DNA of 64,000 nucleotides from Podaxis mareebaensis (GCA_018524725.1 JAEUWP010000583.1:1-64000), one strand, 5' to 3'. Shown: positions 1 to 10,095, counted from the stretch's first letter. A program made the numbers and translations. Notes: generated by a model not told the origin, from the letters alone.

Positions 1-8
1 AGTCCCCC
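1..8 (-). other. Candidate polypurine tract of the retroelement
   Basis: On the minus strand these bases read GGGGGACT, and the run extends upstream through ATGGGGG. A purine run directly before the 3' LTR primes plus-strand DNA synthesis in LTR elements. The LTR itself would lie outside the window to the left, so the call is inference. Confidence 0.45.
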
Positions 9-1260
9 ATGAACTTGCTAGGGTGTGGCTTTTGGTAATACTATTTTATATTTCACTTCACATTATCTCTTTTATTTATTATATTCTATAGTAATCCATT
101 TGCTGCCCCATCAATGGTGTTGAGGTTCATGTTTGGCACTTGACTATCGTCAATGTCAAGTGATTGGAAATAACATGTTGGTCCCAGTTGTGGGACAAAG
201 GGGCATTCAGGATGCCAAGCATTCCAATGCTCGATATATTCTCTATAAAGTCATGGTGATGCGACTAGGACAGCAAAGAGCTGGGTGAATCTCACCTGGC
301 CAGCACGATTGGGGCCACACTCGGGTGGCCCAAAGAAGTGAGCTAGGCCATACCCAAAAGTGGTTCGATGGTGTATGAGCCATCTATGCTCGAACAGGAT
401 ACCATTGATGGGGTTGTTGGACCCTGGACAGCTATGGGTAAGAAGATATCAACCAAGATGGTCAATATTGAATAGGCTGGCTCCCATGGGCTGGGTGAAA
501 CCCATGCCCTAGGTCCAGTTTTTGGGGTTTGATATGCGAGCTTGTTCACACACTTGTGACAGTTGGTGCTCTTCCCTTATCTCAGTGGTTATTCCAGATG
601 GATGCATGTCCGGGCAGAAGCCACTATGGTGCAACAGGAAAATCATTGTGTCATTGTAGTGCTCCTCCTCCGTGCACTGAGCTATTTTGTAGAGCTCAGT
701 CAGGAGGTGGTGTGCCTCAGCTCGATGCTCGGCTTTGGTGTGATGATTATTGAGAAGCTTGATCAGCTTCTCTACTTTGTGGGGGGTCATAGGCAGTCCA
801 TGACAGGCTGCCTTATTAACTGGATGAGTGGCTGGGATTTCAAACTCCTGGCCTTTGTATTCTGTCATTGTGGCAATGGTGGCAGTGGCTCTGGTGAACA
901 CAGTATTGGTTTGTCATGAGTAATGAACTCACCATGACAACATGTTCTGCATGCTGTTGTTGCATTCGCAACTATGGACTTGGCTGTGTTGCCATAGTCC
1001 CCACATGGACAGAATAATGCCATTATGACCTGGCAGGTTGTGGATAATTGGTCGAGATGTTGACCTAGAGGTCGATGATTGAGGGGCCTTCTTCTTACCC
1101 TTCTTGGGTTTGAAGTCTTCAGCCACATCTTCTTCCTCACTGGAGGACATGGGAGTCACATCCTCAGGTGTGAGGTAGTCAGGGACAACTTGAGGAGTGT
1201 CCTCAAGTTTAGTGGGGAGACAGACCAGAATGAGTGGTCCATAGTTGCATGTGGGGGAGG

Positions 1261-1284
1261 TGGGACCTGGAATCCCAGGTCCCA
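1261..1284. repeat. 10-bp perfect hairpin, 4-nt loop
   Basis: The arms tgggacctgg and ccaggtccca are perfectly complementary around the loop aatc. It lies in the extra coding region downstream of the chromodomain and is one of the strongest stems of the hairpin field. Confidence 0.95.
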
Positions 1285-1511
1285 ATGGTAGTTCTTCAAT
1301 ATGCGATGACTGCTCAGAAGCAGTCATTAGCAGGAGTGGGGTGTTGTCCATTGGGATGTCATCATAGATGAGCATGACATCTGCTTCTTGGGTGACCGAC
1401 TCATCAGTCGTCCTGACAGGTGAATCCTGTCACCTTTGCTTGGATGACTTTTTGACAGGTGTTGGTTCTTGACTAGTGCTAGGTGCACTAGTCTTGGAGG
1501 AGGTTGTGGTT

Positions 1512-1536
1512 AGGCGAGTGCTGGGAGCACTCGCCT
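1512..1536. repeat. 11-bp perfect hairpin, 3-nt loop
   Basis: The arms aggcgagtgct and agcactcgcct flank the loop ggg. It lies in a Ser/Thr/Ala-rich reading frame of the minus strand. Its neighbours at 1471-1493 and 1600-1616 share the agtgc/gcact core. Confidence 0.95.
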
Positions 1537-2716
1537 TCTTGGAGGTGGCAGGCAGTAGCTTGGTTTGCATACCTGCCTTTGAGGATGAGGATGATGAGCG
1601 AGCACTGCCAGTGCTCACTTTGGAAGATGTAGATGATGTGTGAGTCATTGTGTTACTTGCAGCTGAAGCATATGATTTAGGTTGAGCTGATGAGCTTGAC
1701 ACAGTTGTTGTTGCTGTTGTAGTGGAGCTGGGGTGGCTCCACTGGGAGGTGTTAGAGAACCAGATAGGGTCCTCTTTTTTGATGCATGAATCGTGGCCTC
1801 AAGCTTGTACTCTCTCAATTGCTGTAAAGTGGAGAGTGTATCATTGAGGCAGTGGAGGCATCCTTTGAGGATGCTGATGTGCACATTTTTGTTTTGTATA
1901 ATCTCAATGAGCTCATTGAGAACTTGATTGATCAACTTGTCAAATGGGTTGATCATGTCAATGAGGTGGTCATTTAACCTGACCTCGCGTAATCAAGATA
2001 CGAGGCCCAAGTTCTGTTCCTTGTATTGCTGTTGGAGCAAGTCTTGCTCTGATGCATATTGTTTGCCTTTGGCTCTTGATGGCCCAGATGTCATTGAAGG
2101 CATGGGGTGAGGTAGTTTCCGAGTGTATTCACTCGGTGTGGTTGGGTAGTGATGGTGATGGGCCAACTGGAGTGCAGTTGGCAGTGGCAGTGATGCATGG
2201 TAGGGGTGGTAAGGCATTGTCATTGGATGATGGAGCATCAGCAGTGGCAGAGGGTAGTATGCAGAGTTCAGGTAACCCTGTGGGTATGGATTGAATGGAG
2301 GGTGGCCAAATTGTTGACTCAGCCATTGCTTGAATTGCAGGTGTTGAGACGTCGACATTGGTATTGTCAACAGTAAGGTGCAATGAGGGTCTTGGTGCCC
2401 TTGCTGATGCTTGGGCTGACTCATAAACATTGGGATGGGGTCTGAAGTCATGTCCATCGACTCCCTCCCCCTCCCAGGACCTGTCCAGGGTCCTTGGAAT
2501 GTTGATGGTGCAGAGCTGCTTGCACTGCTCTACTGAGGCATGGTGGTTGGTTGTTGTGGTTGTTGTGGGTGCTGGGGGTCCATGGTGGTGGTTGTAGGGA
2601 GAGAAGAGGTGACCTTTGCAAGTCACTGTTGGTAATATATTGTAGGATTCTCAGGGTCAAAGTTAATCTCTTTGACCCAATTTGTACCTACCATTTCTGG
2701 TAGGCTGTGATCAGGG

Positions 2717-2935
2717 TCAAAGTTGCTGAACCTTTGACACCCCTTGCAGCTCCAGGTACCTATCCAATGCCATGAGTTCTTCGCAGTGTTGTATTGGTTC
2801 CCAAGTGGTGTCTCCCAGACTCCACTGGACCTGAAATTTGATTTTACCATCGTTGGTAAACTGATGGCCTATGATCTCTTCAATGAACCATTCATGCTCA
2901 TCGTCAAACCTGAAGTTGTATGGCTCGGGCCACAA
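2717..2935 (-). pseudogene. Chromodomain at the integrase C-terminus
   Basis: The minus-strand frame contains the chromodomain pattern: WFIEEIIGHQF, then KIKFQVQWSLGDTTWEP, then a final helix with EELMALDRYLEL. Aromatic residues are at the usual cage positions (Trp/Phe at the start, Trp of QW, Trp of TWEP). In chromoviruses this domain directs integration to heterochromatin carrying methylated histone H3. It lies where expected, after the integrase core, and defines the clade. No stop lies within the domain itself. Confidence 0.85.
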
Positions 2936-3190
2936 TCACTCCAGGAATAAGGTGTTGTCTGAGGCATGGTATGGCCTCAGAAAGTTTACATGAAACACTG
3001 GATGGATTTTCTGGCATAATAATGCTGGAGGCAGTTCCAATTTGTAATTGGAAGTCTCTGGCTTTGATTCTAGGACCTTGTAGGGTCCTATAAACTTTGG
3101 ACAGAGCTTTTGAGCTCTGTCTTTTGGTAATGAGAGGTTCTGTGTGGAAAGGTAGACTAAGTCTCCTTTCTCGATACGAGGTTCTGGCCC

Positions 3191-3925
3191 TTATTTTTTG
3201 TTGGCATTGTGGGTTTGGAAAACCTGTGATTCTATTATTGCATCATGGGCAGCTGCTAAGTTTAGCAGTGCTGCTTCTGCAAAGGTTTTTATCCCTTTGT
3301 GGACAGTTTCGGTGTTGTGGCTGTCCCAGATCATGGATGGCATATATCTGTAATTCAACTCGAATGGGGTGTATTTTGTGGTAGCTGAGATGCTTGAGTT
3401 GATTGCAAACTCAGTTAATGGTGCTTTGTTGACCCAATTAGTTTGGTCATAGCATACCATTGCACAGAAGATCTGACTGATATTGCAATTCATTCACTTG
3501 GTCTGGCCATCCGTTTGAGGGTGAAAAGAAGTTGACATTAGGAGCTTGGCTCCTAATGTCTTGTGGAGTTCTCTCCACCAGGTGGATGTGAATTTCGAGT
3601 CTCGATTGCTTACAATTGAGCTCAGTAGTCCATGTAAGCATATGATATCTCATATGTAAACCCATGACAGCTCCGATGCTGTCATTTTCATGTGCACTGG
3701 TATTAAGTGCACCATGCTCGTCATTCTGCACATAACTACCCAGAGATAGTTAAAACCTCTGGATTCTGGGAATGGACCAACGAAGTCCATCCCAATTGAG
3801 TCCCAGGGTTTGGTAGGGATCAGTAGAGAGTGTAGCTCTCCACTGGGTTTTGTGTTCAATGTCTTGGTTTGAGCACATGTTTCACAAGTTCCACAGAACT
3901 TGCAACAATCTTTTACCAATGACGG
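3191..3925 (-). pseudogene. Integrase, decayed
   Basis: In minus-strand order I see a Cys-rich zinc-binding part (CKFCGTCETCAQTK) and the core with MDFVGPFP, which carries the first catalytic Asp. The DGQT motif follows, then the region with NKAPLTEFAIN and TPFELNYRYMP that is typical of Ty3/gypsy integrases. An in-frame TGA at 3494-3496 falls just after the DGQT motif and fits a CGA to TGA change at a conserved Arg codon. Other frame breaks are present, so the protein cannot be made intact. Integrase inserts the element DNA into the host chromosome. The 12-bp hairpin at 3534-3560 is inside this core. Confidence 0.85.
3534..3560. repeat. 12-bp perfect hairpin, 3-nt loop, inside integrase
   Basis: The arms gacattaggagc and gctcctaatgtc flank the loop ttg. 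This is the longest perfect stem I found in the coding part. It falls within the conserved integrase core, a few codons before the HPQTDGQ-type motif, so protein and palindrome constraints overlap here. Confidence 0.95.
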
Positions 3926-4578
3926 CCACTAGTACCATCTGTGGATGTACTCTGCTGTCTGCTGGTTGCCTAGGTGTCCCACAATTTCATGGGCCTTCAT
4001 CAGTACCTGGGTTATGAGTTGCCTGTCATTTGGAATACATATGACTCAGTCTCCTAGGGGAGTTTTCTTCATGATCACTCCTCAGTTATCCACAGAGAAG
4101 TCTCTATACTTCTCTGGGGATTGTTTGACTATACTCATTAATGAATCTGCATTGTAGCCAGTGATGACTTTATCAATGAAGTCATCTCCAATAGTGAAAT
4201 TGGTGGCATTACCAGTTGCAGAGAGTGACTCACCAAGGGTTATTCCCTTGGTTTTGTGTTTTTGTGTCAAGCATTTCGCTTGGCCAGCATCTGGTTCTAC
4301 AGCGCAGAGGGCAGCTGCCTCTTGAAGCTCTTCAGCTTCAATATCTCGTTGTTTGCACTTTTCTTGGAGTCTGGTGCTTCGCCTGACTCCTTTGTCATTC
4401 ATGGCTGCCAGTTGATCTTGCAGATGTTGTATCTCTGCTCGTCTTGGTGCTGGCAAATCGTCTCCTTTGGGGTCGATACAAGAGTTGGCCTGTACATACT
4501 CCCCACTGGGGTGCTCTTCCCCCAGTCAATCACTCTCATAGTATCACAAGAGACAGTCAGTGATCTTGTTGTGTTCTC

Positions 4579-4601
4579 CTTTGACATAGGTTATGTCAAA
4601 G
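4579..4601. repeat. 10-bp perfect hairpin, 3-nt loop
   Basis: The arms ctttgacata and tatgtcaaag flank the loop ggt, between the RNase H and integrase coding regions. Confidence 0.95.
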
Positions 4602-4629
4602 TTGAGCCTCGACATATAGTCAAGCCATC

Positions 4630-4882
4630 ATTGTTGTCAGCTTGACAATTTCAATTGAGTTTTGAAAAACTCAAGTGCTTTATGATCGGTAATGATGTGG
4701 ATGCGATAGCCCACCAGCTTATCCTCCCACTTCAGTAATGCTTCGAGGATAGCCAATGTTTCAAGTTCATGCACAGCATAGTTCTGCTGTGCTGCAGAGA
4801 ACTTTTTGGACATGAATCCTGCTGGGCAACAGTCCACCCAGCTGGGACCTTGTCCATACATGGCACCAACACTGGTTTTCAA
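4630..4882 (-). pseudogene. RNase H domain of pol
   Basis: The frame reads MKTSVGAMYGQG, then PAGFMSKKFSAAQQNYAVHE, then LETLAILEALLKWEDKL, then IITDHKALEFF. The Glu of HELE and the Asp of TDH are the usual catalytic acidic residues of Ty3/gypsy RNase H. The domain would remove the RNA strand during reverse transcription. It ends near a pair of hairpins (4579-4601 and 4655-4674). Confidence 0.85.
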
Positions 4883-4993
4883 AGCATCACAGATAACCCA
4901 TATGGGTTCTCCATTCTTCAGATCTATCAGTCAGATCATGGGCATTTTACAACAGATGCATTTGATCATATCAAAGCATCTCTGATGTAATGG

Positions 4994-5782
4994 TCACCAG
5001 TGGAATGGTGTTCCATTCTGTGTTATGGCCATTAACAGGCCAGTATACACAGTTACATCTGGCAGAAAGTTGGACACATAATTAACGAGTCCAACAAATT
5101 TCTGCACATCATTATAGTTGCAAGGGATTCTCCACTCACAGATCTGGGATAGTTTATCAGTATCAGGGTGGATACCATTATTGTCTATTACATGACTGAG
5201 ACAGTCTACTCGGTCTGCATACAGTTCTACCTTCAACTCTTTGATGTAGAGCTGTTGTTGGCAGAGTCAGTCTAATATGAGCCATAGATGCTGCTTGTGT
5301 TCCTCCACAGAATTAGAAAATATAAATATATTGTCCAGGTATACATGGATGAATATGCTGATGATGTCTCTAAAAATAGCCATCATCAATCTTTGGAATG
5401 TGGCAGGGGTGTTACAGTCCCCTTGCTGCATGATATTCCTGACATAGGTTCCCACAATGGTGGAGAATGCTGTTTTCTCCACATCCTCAGGTCAGACTCT
5501 AACCTGTTCATATGTGTCAGCTAGATCGATCTTAGAGTGATATCTTGCTCTAGCCACATCTTCATGGATTACTTCTTGATCAGGTAAAGGAGTTACATCC
5601 TTTACCATGTTATCATTTTGCTCCTTCACATCGACAACTGTATGCAGTCGTCCATCCTTCTTGGGGATGCAAAGCAAAGGGGCTGCTTGCATAACATTGC
5701 AGGGTTCCCACCACCCCACATCAATGTAACAGTTGAGTTTTACATGGAACTCCTCCCATAATGACTGTGGGCATCTGGGCAA
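4994..5782 (-). pseudogene. Reverse transcriptase, with premature stop and altered catalytic motif
   Basis: The frame starts with CYIDVGWWEPCN and contains LLCIPKKDGRLHTVVD, KIDLADTYEQVRV, MQQGDCNTPATFQRLM and the palm motif read here as YLDN where YLDD is expected. The last change (Asp to Asn, a G-to-A transition on the coding strand) removes a catalytic metal-binding residue. A single in-frame TGA at 5492-5494 splits the domain and fits CGA to TGA. Further downstream the thumb/connection part (about 5236-4994) reads through CEWRIP and FVGLVNYVSNFLPD. About 700 nt between protease and this domain (5783-6490) holds linker sequence without a recognised domain. This copy cannot encode active enzyme. 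Confidence 0.9.
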
Positions 5783-6523
5783 GCAATAGTTATATCACTT
5801 GTTCTCATCGATGAGGTGAATCTCATAATTCACCTCTCAGAATGGGGGTAGGTGAGATGGTGTTCCCTGCATCATATCATGGTAGTCACACATCAACTGC
5901 TGCTTAATCTGTGGTATCTTGTGCTGGTTTTGGTCACCTGAATTATCAGGTGGTTTCTTTGTTTCAAATTGAGCATGCATGTCCTCAATTCATTTTATGC
6001 AGTCATCTTCCATTGGTAGGTGGACAACTGTCATACTACAGATATAGTCCCTGAGAGACTGCTTGGGGTACCTTATCCTGGTGAATTCTTCTGTGTGGAC
6101 AATATCATCCACACTGCTTGGGGTGTATCCTGTAGACGGTGGGTATCTGTCTGTGGGTCATTTCATTGACCAGACGCCTGATACCATGGCATTCCATTCA
6201 TCAGGCATCTGTGGGTCATAGTACCAGTTGTACATTGCCTTGATGACTGGTGTTTCGATGAGCCGTTTGTGGACTGGTGGTCCTTGCTTTTGACGAGCTA
6301 GTAACTCATCTTCAACTGAGACAATAGGGTGAAATTTAGGTTCACTCATGTATTGTGGGTGGGGGAGTTTCTCCCTGTGGTCTTCATTTCTTGTCCTCAA
6401 GGGAATCTCCTCAAGGATATGGGGATTATTGTGGGGGAGTTTTTCCCCAGCATGTATCCCACTTGCTTTGGTGATGTCCTCTACTGTCACTCAATTTTTA
6501 GTGGGCTCTTTGCCTCCATATAG

Positions 6524-6897
6524 TCATGTCGACTGATGTTTATCAGTCAAACAATGGTGATGGAGCCGCATATCTGAATTACCAATGGTGTTGGTAGCTG
6601 GGATGCTGACTCCATCAATGATCACTGCTCGATTCTTGAAGTCAAGCTTCACTTTATGCTGATGCATAAAGGGAGTTCTGATAATCATGTCATAGCAATC
6701 GAAGTTCACTATGTTGAGGTATGATGAGGTTTTTATAGGCCCAACTGTTAATTCAACGGTCATGCTGTACTTCACAGTGGATCTACTACCAACTGTGCCC
6801 AGTTGGAGTGTGTGCAGATCTTCTAATTCACTGACTCTAATGTCAGCAATTTGAGCAAAGGCGGGGGTCATTCCAGAGGTCATACTCCCTGAATCCC
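6524..6897 (-). pseudogene. Aspartic protease (retropepsin) of the element
   Basis: At 6882-6896 the minus strand encodes DSGS, the catalytic Asp-Ser-Gly of retroviral-type proteases. The frame goes on through LTVGPIKTSSYLNIV, a YDMIIRTPFM segment (the usual ILG-type second motif) and LDFKNRAVII. It would cleave the gag-pol polyprotein. The region sits directly between the gag zinc-knuckle-like motif and reverse transcriptase, as expected. Confidence 0.8.
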
Positions 6898-7744
6898 AGA
6901 GCGTCCAGGCCTCGATGCTGTTAACACTGATATACGATGTGAGACATTGCTTCTCACAAGGGGCAATCTGTGGGCATAATATCTTCCCTTTGTTGGTTCA
7001 AAGAGTGACTCTTCGAACCCATTGATTTTGAGGCTCATCTTCCTTGGGGTAATCAGTGAGCACATTTATTTTGCTCTCTGTGGGAGTATCATTGATACTT
7101 GCAAGGAAGTTCATGTCCTTGCTATCAGATCCATAGTCAGACTCGATGATGGTTACTTCGGCGTACCCATCTTCCAAGGCTTGTTTTGATGCATGATCTT
7201 CATCAACATCATCCTCCTCTTCTTCATAATCAGGCCAGTCATCTTCTGCCTGATCATTGTCTTTTTCTCCTGTGTGCAATACTCCATCTTCAGGTATCAC
7301 TGTATGAGCTGCTCGAATCTGTGAGGATTTACCCTTCAAAGGGCACTTGTCCAAGCTAGCATAATGGTTTCCACCACAGCAATAACATTTTATAGCATTG
7401 GTAGGTTTATTGGCATTGTGGTCCAGTGGTTTACTGGGCTGCCTCGTGCCTTGGTGGTTGCTTGACTTGTAATCCAGTTGAGCTGTTTTGTTTTTTGAGT
7501 CATGTGAGAGTTGCTGTAACTCTCAAATGTGCATTTGCTTTCGCCCATTCACTACCTTTTTGGGTACAAATGCCATTCAAGATCTAGATTGCTCTCGAAT
7601 TGGTACTGGGCAATTATTATGCATCAGGGGATCTACTCCCCTGTTATTTGGATGAAGAGCCTGCTGGTAGTATGATGTCAGTTTCCATCAGCTTTCATAT
7701 GAGACTGCGAAGGCAAGGAACTTGTCTAGCGAGTTCACTTCAGG

Positions 7745-7776
7745 GGACAGACCTTGATGAAACAGCAGGTCTGTCC
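7745..7776. repeat. 10-bp perfect inverted repeat in gag, 12-nt loop
   Basis: The arms ggacagacct and aggtctgtcc are separated by 12 nt. They fall in the conserved gag capsid-like frame of the minus strand. Confidence 0.93.
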
Positions 7777-8114
7777 TCATGTCCTCAGGTATTCCTTCCA
7801 GGAATAACTCAATGAGGGTGTAATCATCAGGGTGCACAGTCATGCACTGTGCATTATCCATGATGGAGTCATAGTATCCCTGTACTCCAATGCAGGGATT
7901 ATAATGGACTTGTTTGAGTCCTTCTCTTGCTTCATGCATGGATGTAGGTAGCACAAAGCAATTGTACAGAGTGAGGATTGCCTCCTCAAAAGTCCAATTG
8001 AACTTGGTTTGATTAACATTTATAATGTGCCAAATGATCATTTGTTTGGCCTCTCCAGCTAAGTGGTAAGGTAGGGTATACAGGCACAGCCTGTCCCTTG
8101 CATGATCCATTCCA

Positions 8115-8141
8115 CCTAGACCTTTTAATGCAAGGTCTAGG
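8115..8141. repeat. 10-bp perfect hairpin in gag, 7-nt loop
   Basis: The arms cctagacctt and aaggtctagg flank ttaatgc, within the gag capsid-like reading frame. Confidence 0.95.
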
Positions 8142-9405
8142 CAGAGTGCAGATATGAAGTTTTCGAGGTCACTAAACTTCAGACTTCCACTGTAAGGCTC
8201 CAGGCCTTTCTTGGTGGGGGGTTTCCCATTTCTGGGCCTGTACCCCTCTGGGAATTCAAAAGGTTGCAAGAGGTACTCTCAGATAGTTGCACTCAATCGA
8301 TCGTGCATTAGTCATGTGTGGTTGCGAATGGTGTTTGCAATGTCTGGGGACCCAAAGGTCAGTAGTGCATCTCTAATGAGGGAATATCCTTGCCTTGGTC
8401 TTTCAGGGGGTTGGTATAATTCCTCCCCTTCATTGGATCCTTCCTCTTGATGACATCCATGACTGGTCGGTGGTTGTGGTACTGCTGGAGAATATACTGG
8501 AGGAGTGGCTGGGGCTGCTCCTCTTAGTGCAGCTGCATGAGCTGCGGGTGGTGGTAACAACGGTTGTCAAGGATGCAAGGCTCCTTGCCTTAGGTCATTA
8601 TCATCCAAGACATCCCCATCTACAGGGGTTGTTCCTATGAACCAGATGCCTTGGTCTGGTATTTTTGACCTTCCATATAGTCAAATATCTTCATTCTGCA
8701 TCCACTGGAGTGCCACTTGATCACTCCAGTATTCTGTGCATTCTATACTGGGCTTGGATGGCCCAGTTTCAAACTGCTTTTCTCTCTCGCCTCCACTCAG
8801 GTTAAGATCAATTTTAACAGAGTGCTTTTCTGAACTCTGTATAGGTCTTGGTTGAGCAATAGAGGCATGGGGGATTGCCCTATTGAGGGCAGTCAGCACT
8901 TGTGTTTGGCTTTCTAGACGATGAGAGTATTTGTTGTCATTTTTGCCAATCTTTCGAGGGGCAAACAGCTTGTCTAAGGCTTGTTGGGTTGAGTATGTTG
9001 TGATACTTGACTCTGAAGGGGTTGGTTCTGCAGAGGATGATGTTCCTCTGACCAGTGCTTTTCCTTTGTCAAGGGTGCCACCAAGTGCCGCCATAGGGTC
9101 AGCATCGGATGGTGATTCTACCCATGAAAGAGGGTTGTACAGGTGCTCATCACCTGTGTTATCCATTTCTTTCCTTGATCAAGCTGTAGGCATGGCTTGA
9201 TAGATTTCATTCATGGGGGTTTCAGGTCATTCCCCTTTATGTTGCTTTGCTGCCTTATACAGTGAAGCAAGTCGTTTAATTGTTTTACATAGGAGATTCT
9301 TATACATCTCCAATGTAGGGTCTATTGGTATATCCATTGAGCTCTTAAACAGCTTGATGGTATATTCTTCTGTGTGGAATCATAGTTCTGCCCTTCTTAC
9401 AGGGC

Positions 9406-9428
9406 TTTCAACATGATTCATGTTGAAA
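9406..9428. repeat. 10-bp perfect hairpin near the gag N-terminus, 3-nt loop
   Basis: The arms tttcaacatg and catgttgaaa flank the loop att. Confidence 0.95.
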
Positions 9429-9742
9429 ATGAGGGAAATTCTTTCTTCGAGTGTATATAATTCACTTGATATTGCAGTGTTAAATTCAGGCAATGGTGCC
9501 CTGTTGAGCGATGACAGTTGCTCACTCTCCTCTTCTATTGGTGGCAGAGTATGTGAATTGCTTCCAGCTGCAGTATTAGATCCTGTAGTCAGATTCTCTG
9601 TGTTATGTTGACTATTGTTGATGGGTTCTAATTTAAATAGTCTGGAGTGGGGATAATTTCCCTTTCCTCCATTATTGTCAGTGCGGCTACTGCCACTAGG
9701 TAGTGAATCCGACATGTTATCATGTTGAAGCTTGATGGGCAT

Positions 9743-9760
9743 TGTCATTCTTGGTTGCCA
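9743..9760 (-). other. Candidate primer-binding site
   Basis: Two nucleotides inside the proposed LTR edge (9763) the minus strand reads TGGCAACCAAGAATG. A TGG start close to the LTR is the usual form of a tRNA primer-binding site. I cannot name the tRNA; it would end in CTTGGTTGCCA. Confidence 0.4.
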
Positions 9761-10050
9761 CATGTACGCAGTGGTTAGATGTTATAAGGCATTTTGCTCA
9801 TGCATTAGTCCACTCGATGAACTAAAAAAATGTAAAGCTTTATGCTTTACGGTTGGAAGACCTCATGCTCATGCCAAATAGTTCAAACCTGTATATTGGG
9901 AGACTACGTGGCACAAGCAAAGGTCGGTTGTCCCCGACAACCGAAGTGCCCTAATAAACAGTAGATACAAATATGTGATGGAGTGATGGGTAAACAAGAA
10001 TGGTAGCAAAATATAACACAGCGACATGGGTTAATTGATTTTCGAATTAA

Positions 10051-10072
10051 GTGTAAGGGCGCGCCCTTACAC
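10051..10072. repeat. 22-bp perfect palindrome in the LTR
   Basis: The run reads gtgtaagggc followed directly by gcgcccttac and ac, so it is its own reverse complement over 22 bp with no loop. It is the most CpG-rich point of the LTR candidate. Position and symmetry are read directly; a role (cruciform, binding site or RNA stem) is not known. Confidence 0.97.
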
Positions 10073-10095
10073 ACTCAGAATCATAGAATGAGACT

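Larger units (their letters stand above)
509..2626 (-). pseudogene. Extra coding region of the retroelement, 3' of the chromodomain, function unknown
   Basis: About 2.1 kb after the chromodomain carry overlapping minus-strand frames broken by frameshifts and stops. In element order they hold: a Pro/His/Gln-rich stretch (about 2626-1993); a short segment with hydrophobic heptads (1956-1800); a Ser/Thr/Ala-rich stretch (1702-1430); an acidic patch followed by a basic KPKKGKKK-like cluster (about 1200-1090); several Cys/His residues around 960-1010; and a final frame (901-509) rich in His, Glu and Leu. I recognise no catalytic domain. Composition suggests a disordered protein with a possible metal-binding or nucleic-acid-binding part. 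It may be the tail of pol or a separate accessory ORF. It is as dense in hairpins as gag-pol, so it belongs to the same element. Confidence 0.55.
6998..9742 (-). pseudogene. gag (capsid/nucleocapsid), decayed
   Basis: The N-terminal part (9742-8681) is Ser/Asn/Gln-rich and low in complexity. The most conserved block, 8269-7688, has a capsid-like pattern found in Ty3 gag proteins: FEFPEGYRPRNGKP, PYSGSLKFSDLENFI, LYTLPYHLAGEAKQM, WTFEEAILTLYNCF and LFLEGIPEDMR. A Cys/His cluster at 7341-7390 (CYCCGGNHYASLDKC) resembles a nucleocapsid zinc knuckle with irregular spacing. An acidic stretch (DWPDYEEEEDDVDED) follows toward the protease. The first ATG of the longest N-terminal frame overlaps the proposed primer-binding site, so a later Met is the likelier start. 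Several stops and frameshifts interrupt the frame. Confidence 0.8.
137..9944. repeat. Field of short near-perfect inverted repeats (hairpins) through the element
   Basis: Reading by eye I find over 55 perfect inverted repeats with stems of 7-12 bp and loops mostly of 3-10 nt. Examples with stem length: 137-162 (8), 312-331 (7), 752-772 (8), 1187-1209 (9), 1306-1327 (9), 1471-1493 (9), 2162-2182 (8), 2654-2678 (9), 2958-2981 (8), 3035-3053 (8), 3100-3121 (9), 3664-3685 (8), 4093-4116 (9), 4163-4186 (8), 4232-4252 (8), 4322-4341 (8), 4771-4792 (8), 5583-5606 (9), 5813-5836 (9), 6652-6671 (8), 7505-7525 (8), 7833-7853 (8), 8704-8730 (9), 9139-9157 (7), 9924-9944 (9). Apart from a small shared core in 1471-1616, the stems are unrelated in sequence, so this is not a dispersed repeat family but a property of the element. 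Confidence 0.9.

Noticed and set aside
529..919. Plus-strand ORFs across the retroelement (for example 529-753 and 563-919)
   Set aside because: The domains of the element all read on the minus strand; these are shadows.
137..9944. Hairpins as a CRISPR-like or MITE array
   Set aside because: The stems are mostly unrelated and irregularly spaced, with no common repeat or spacer structure and no shared terminal repeats.
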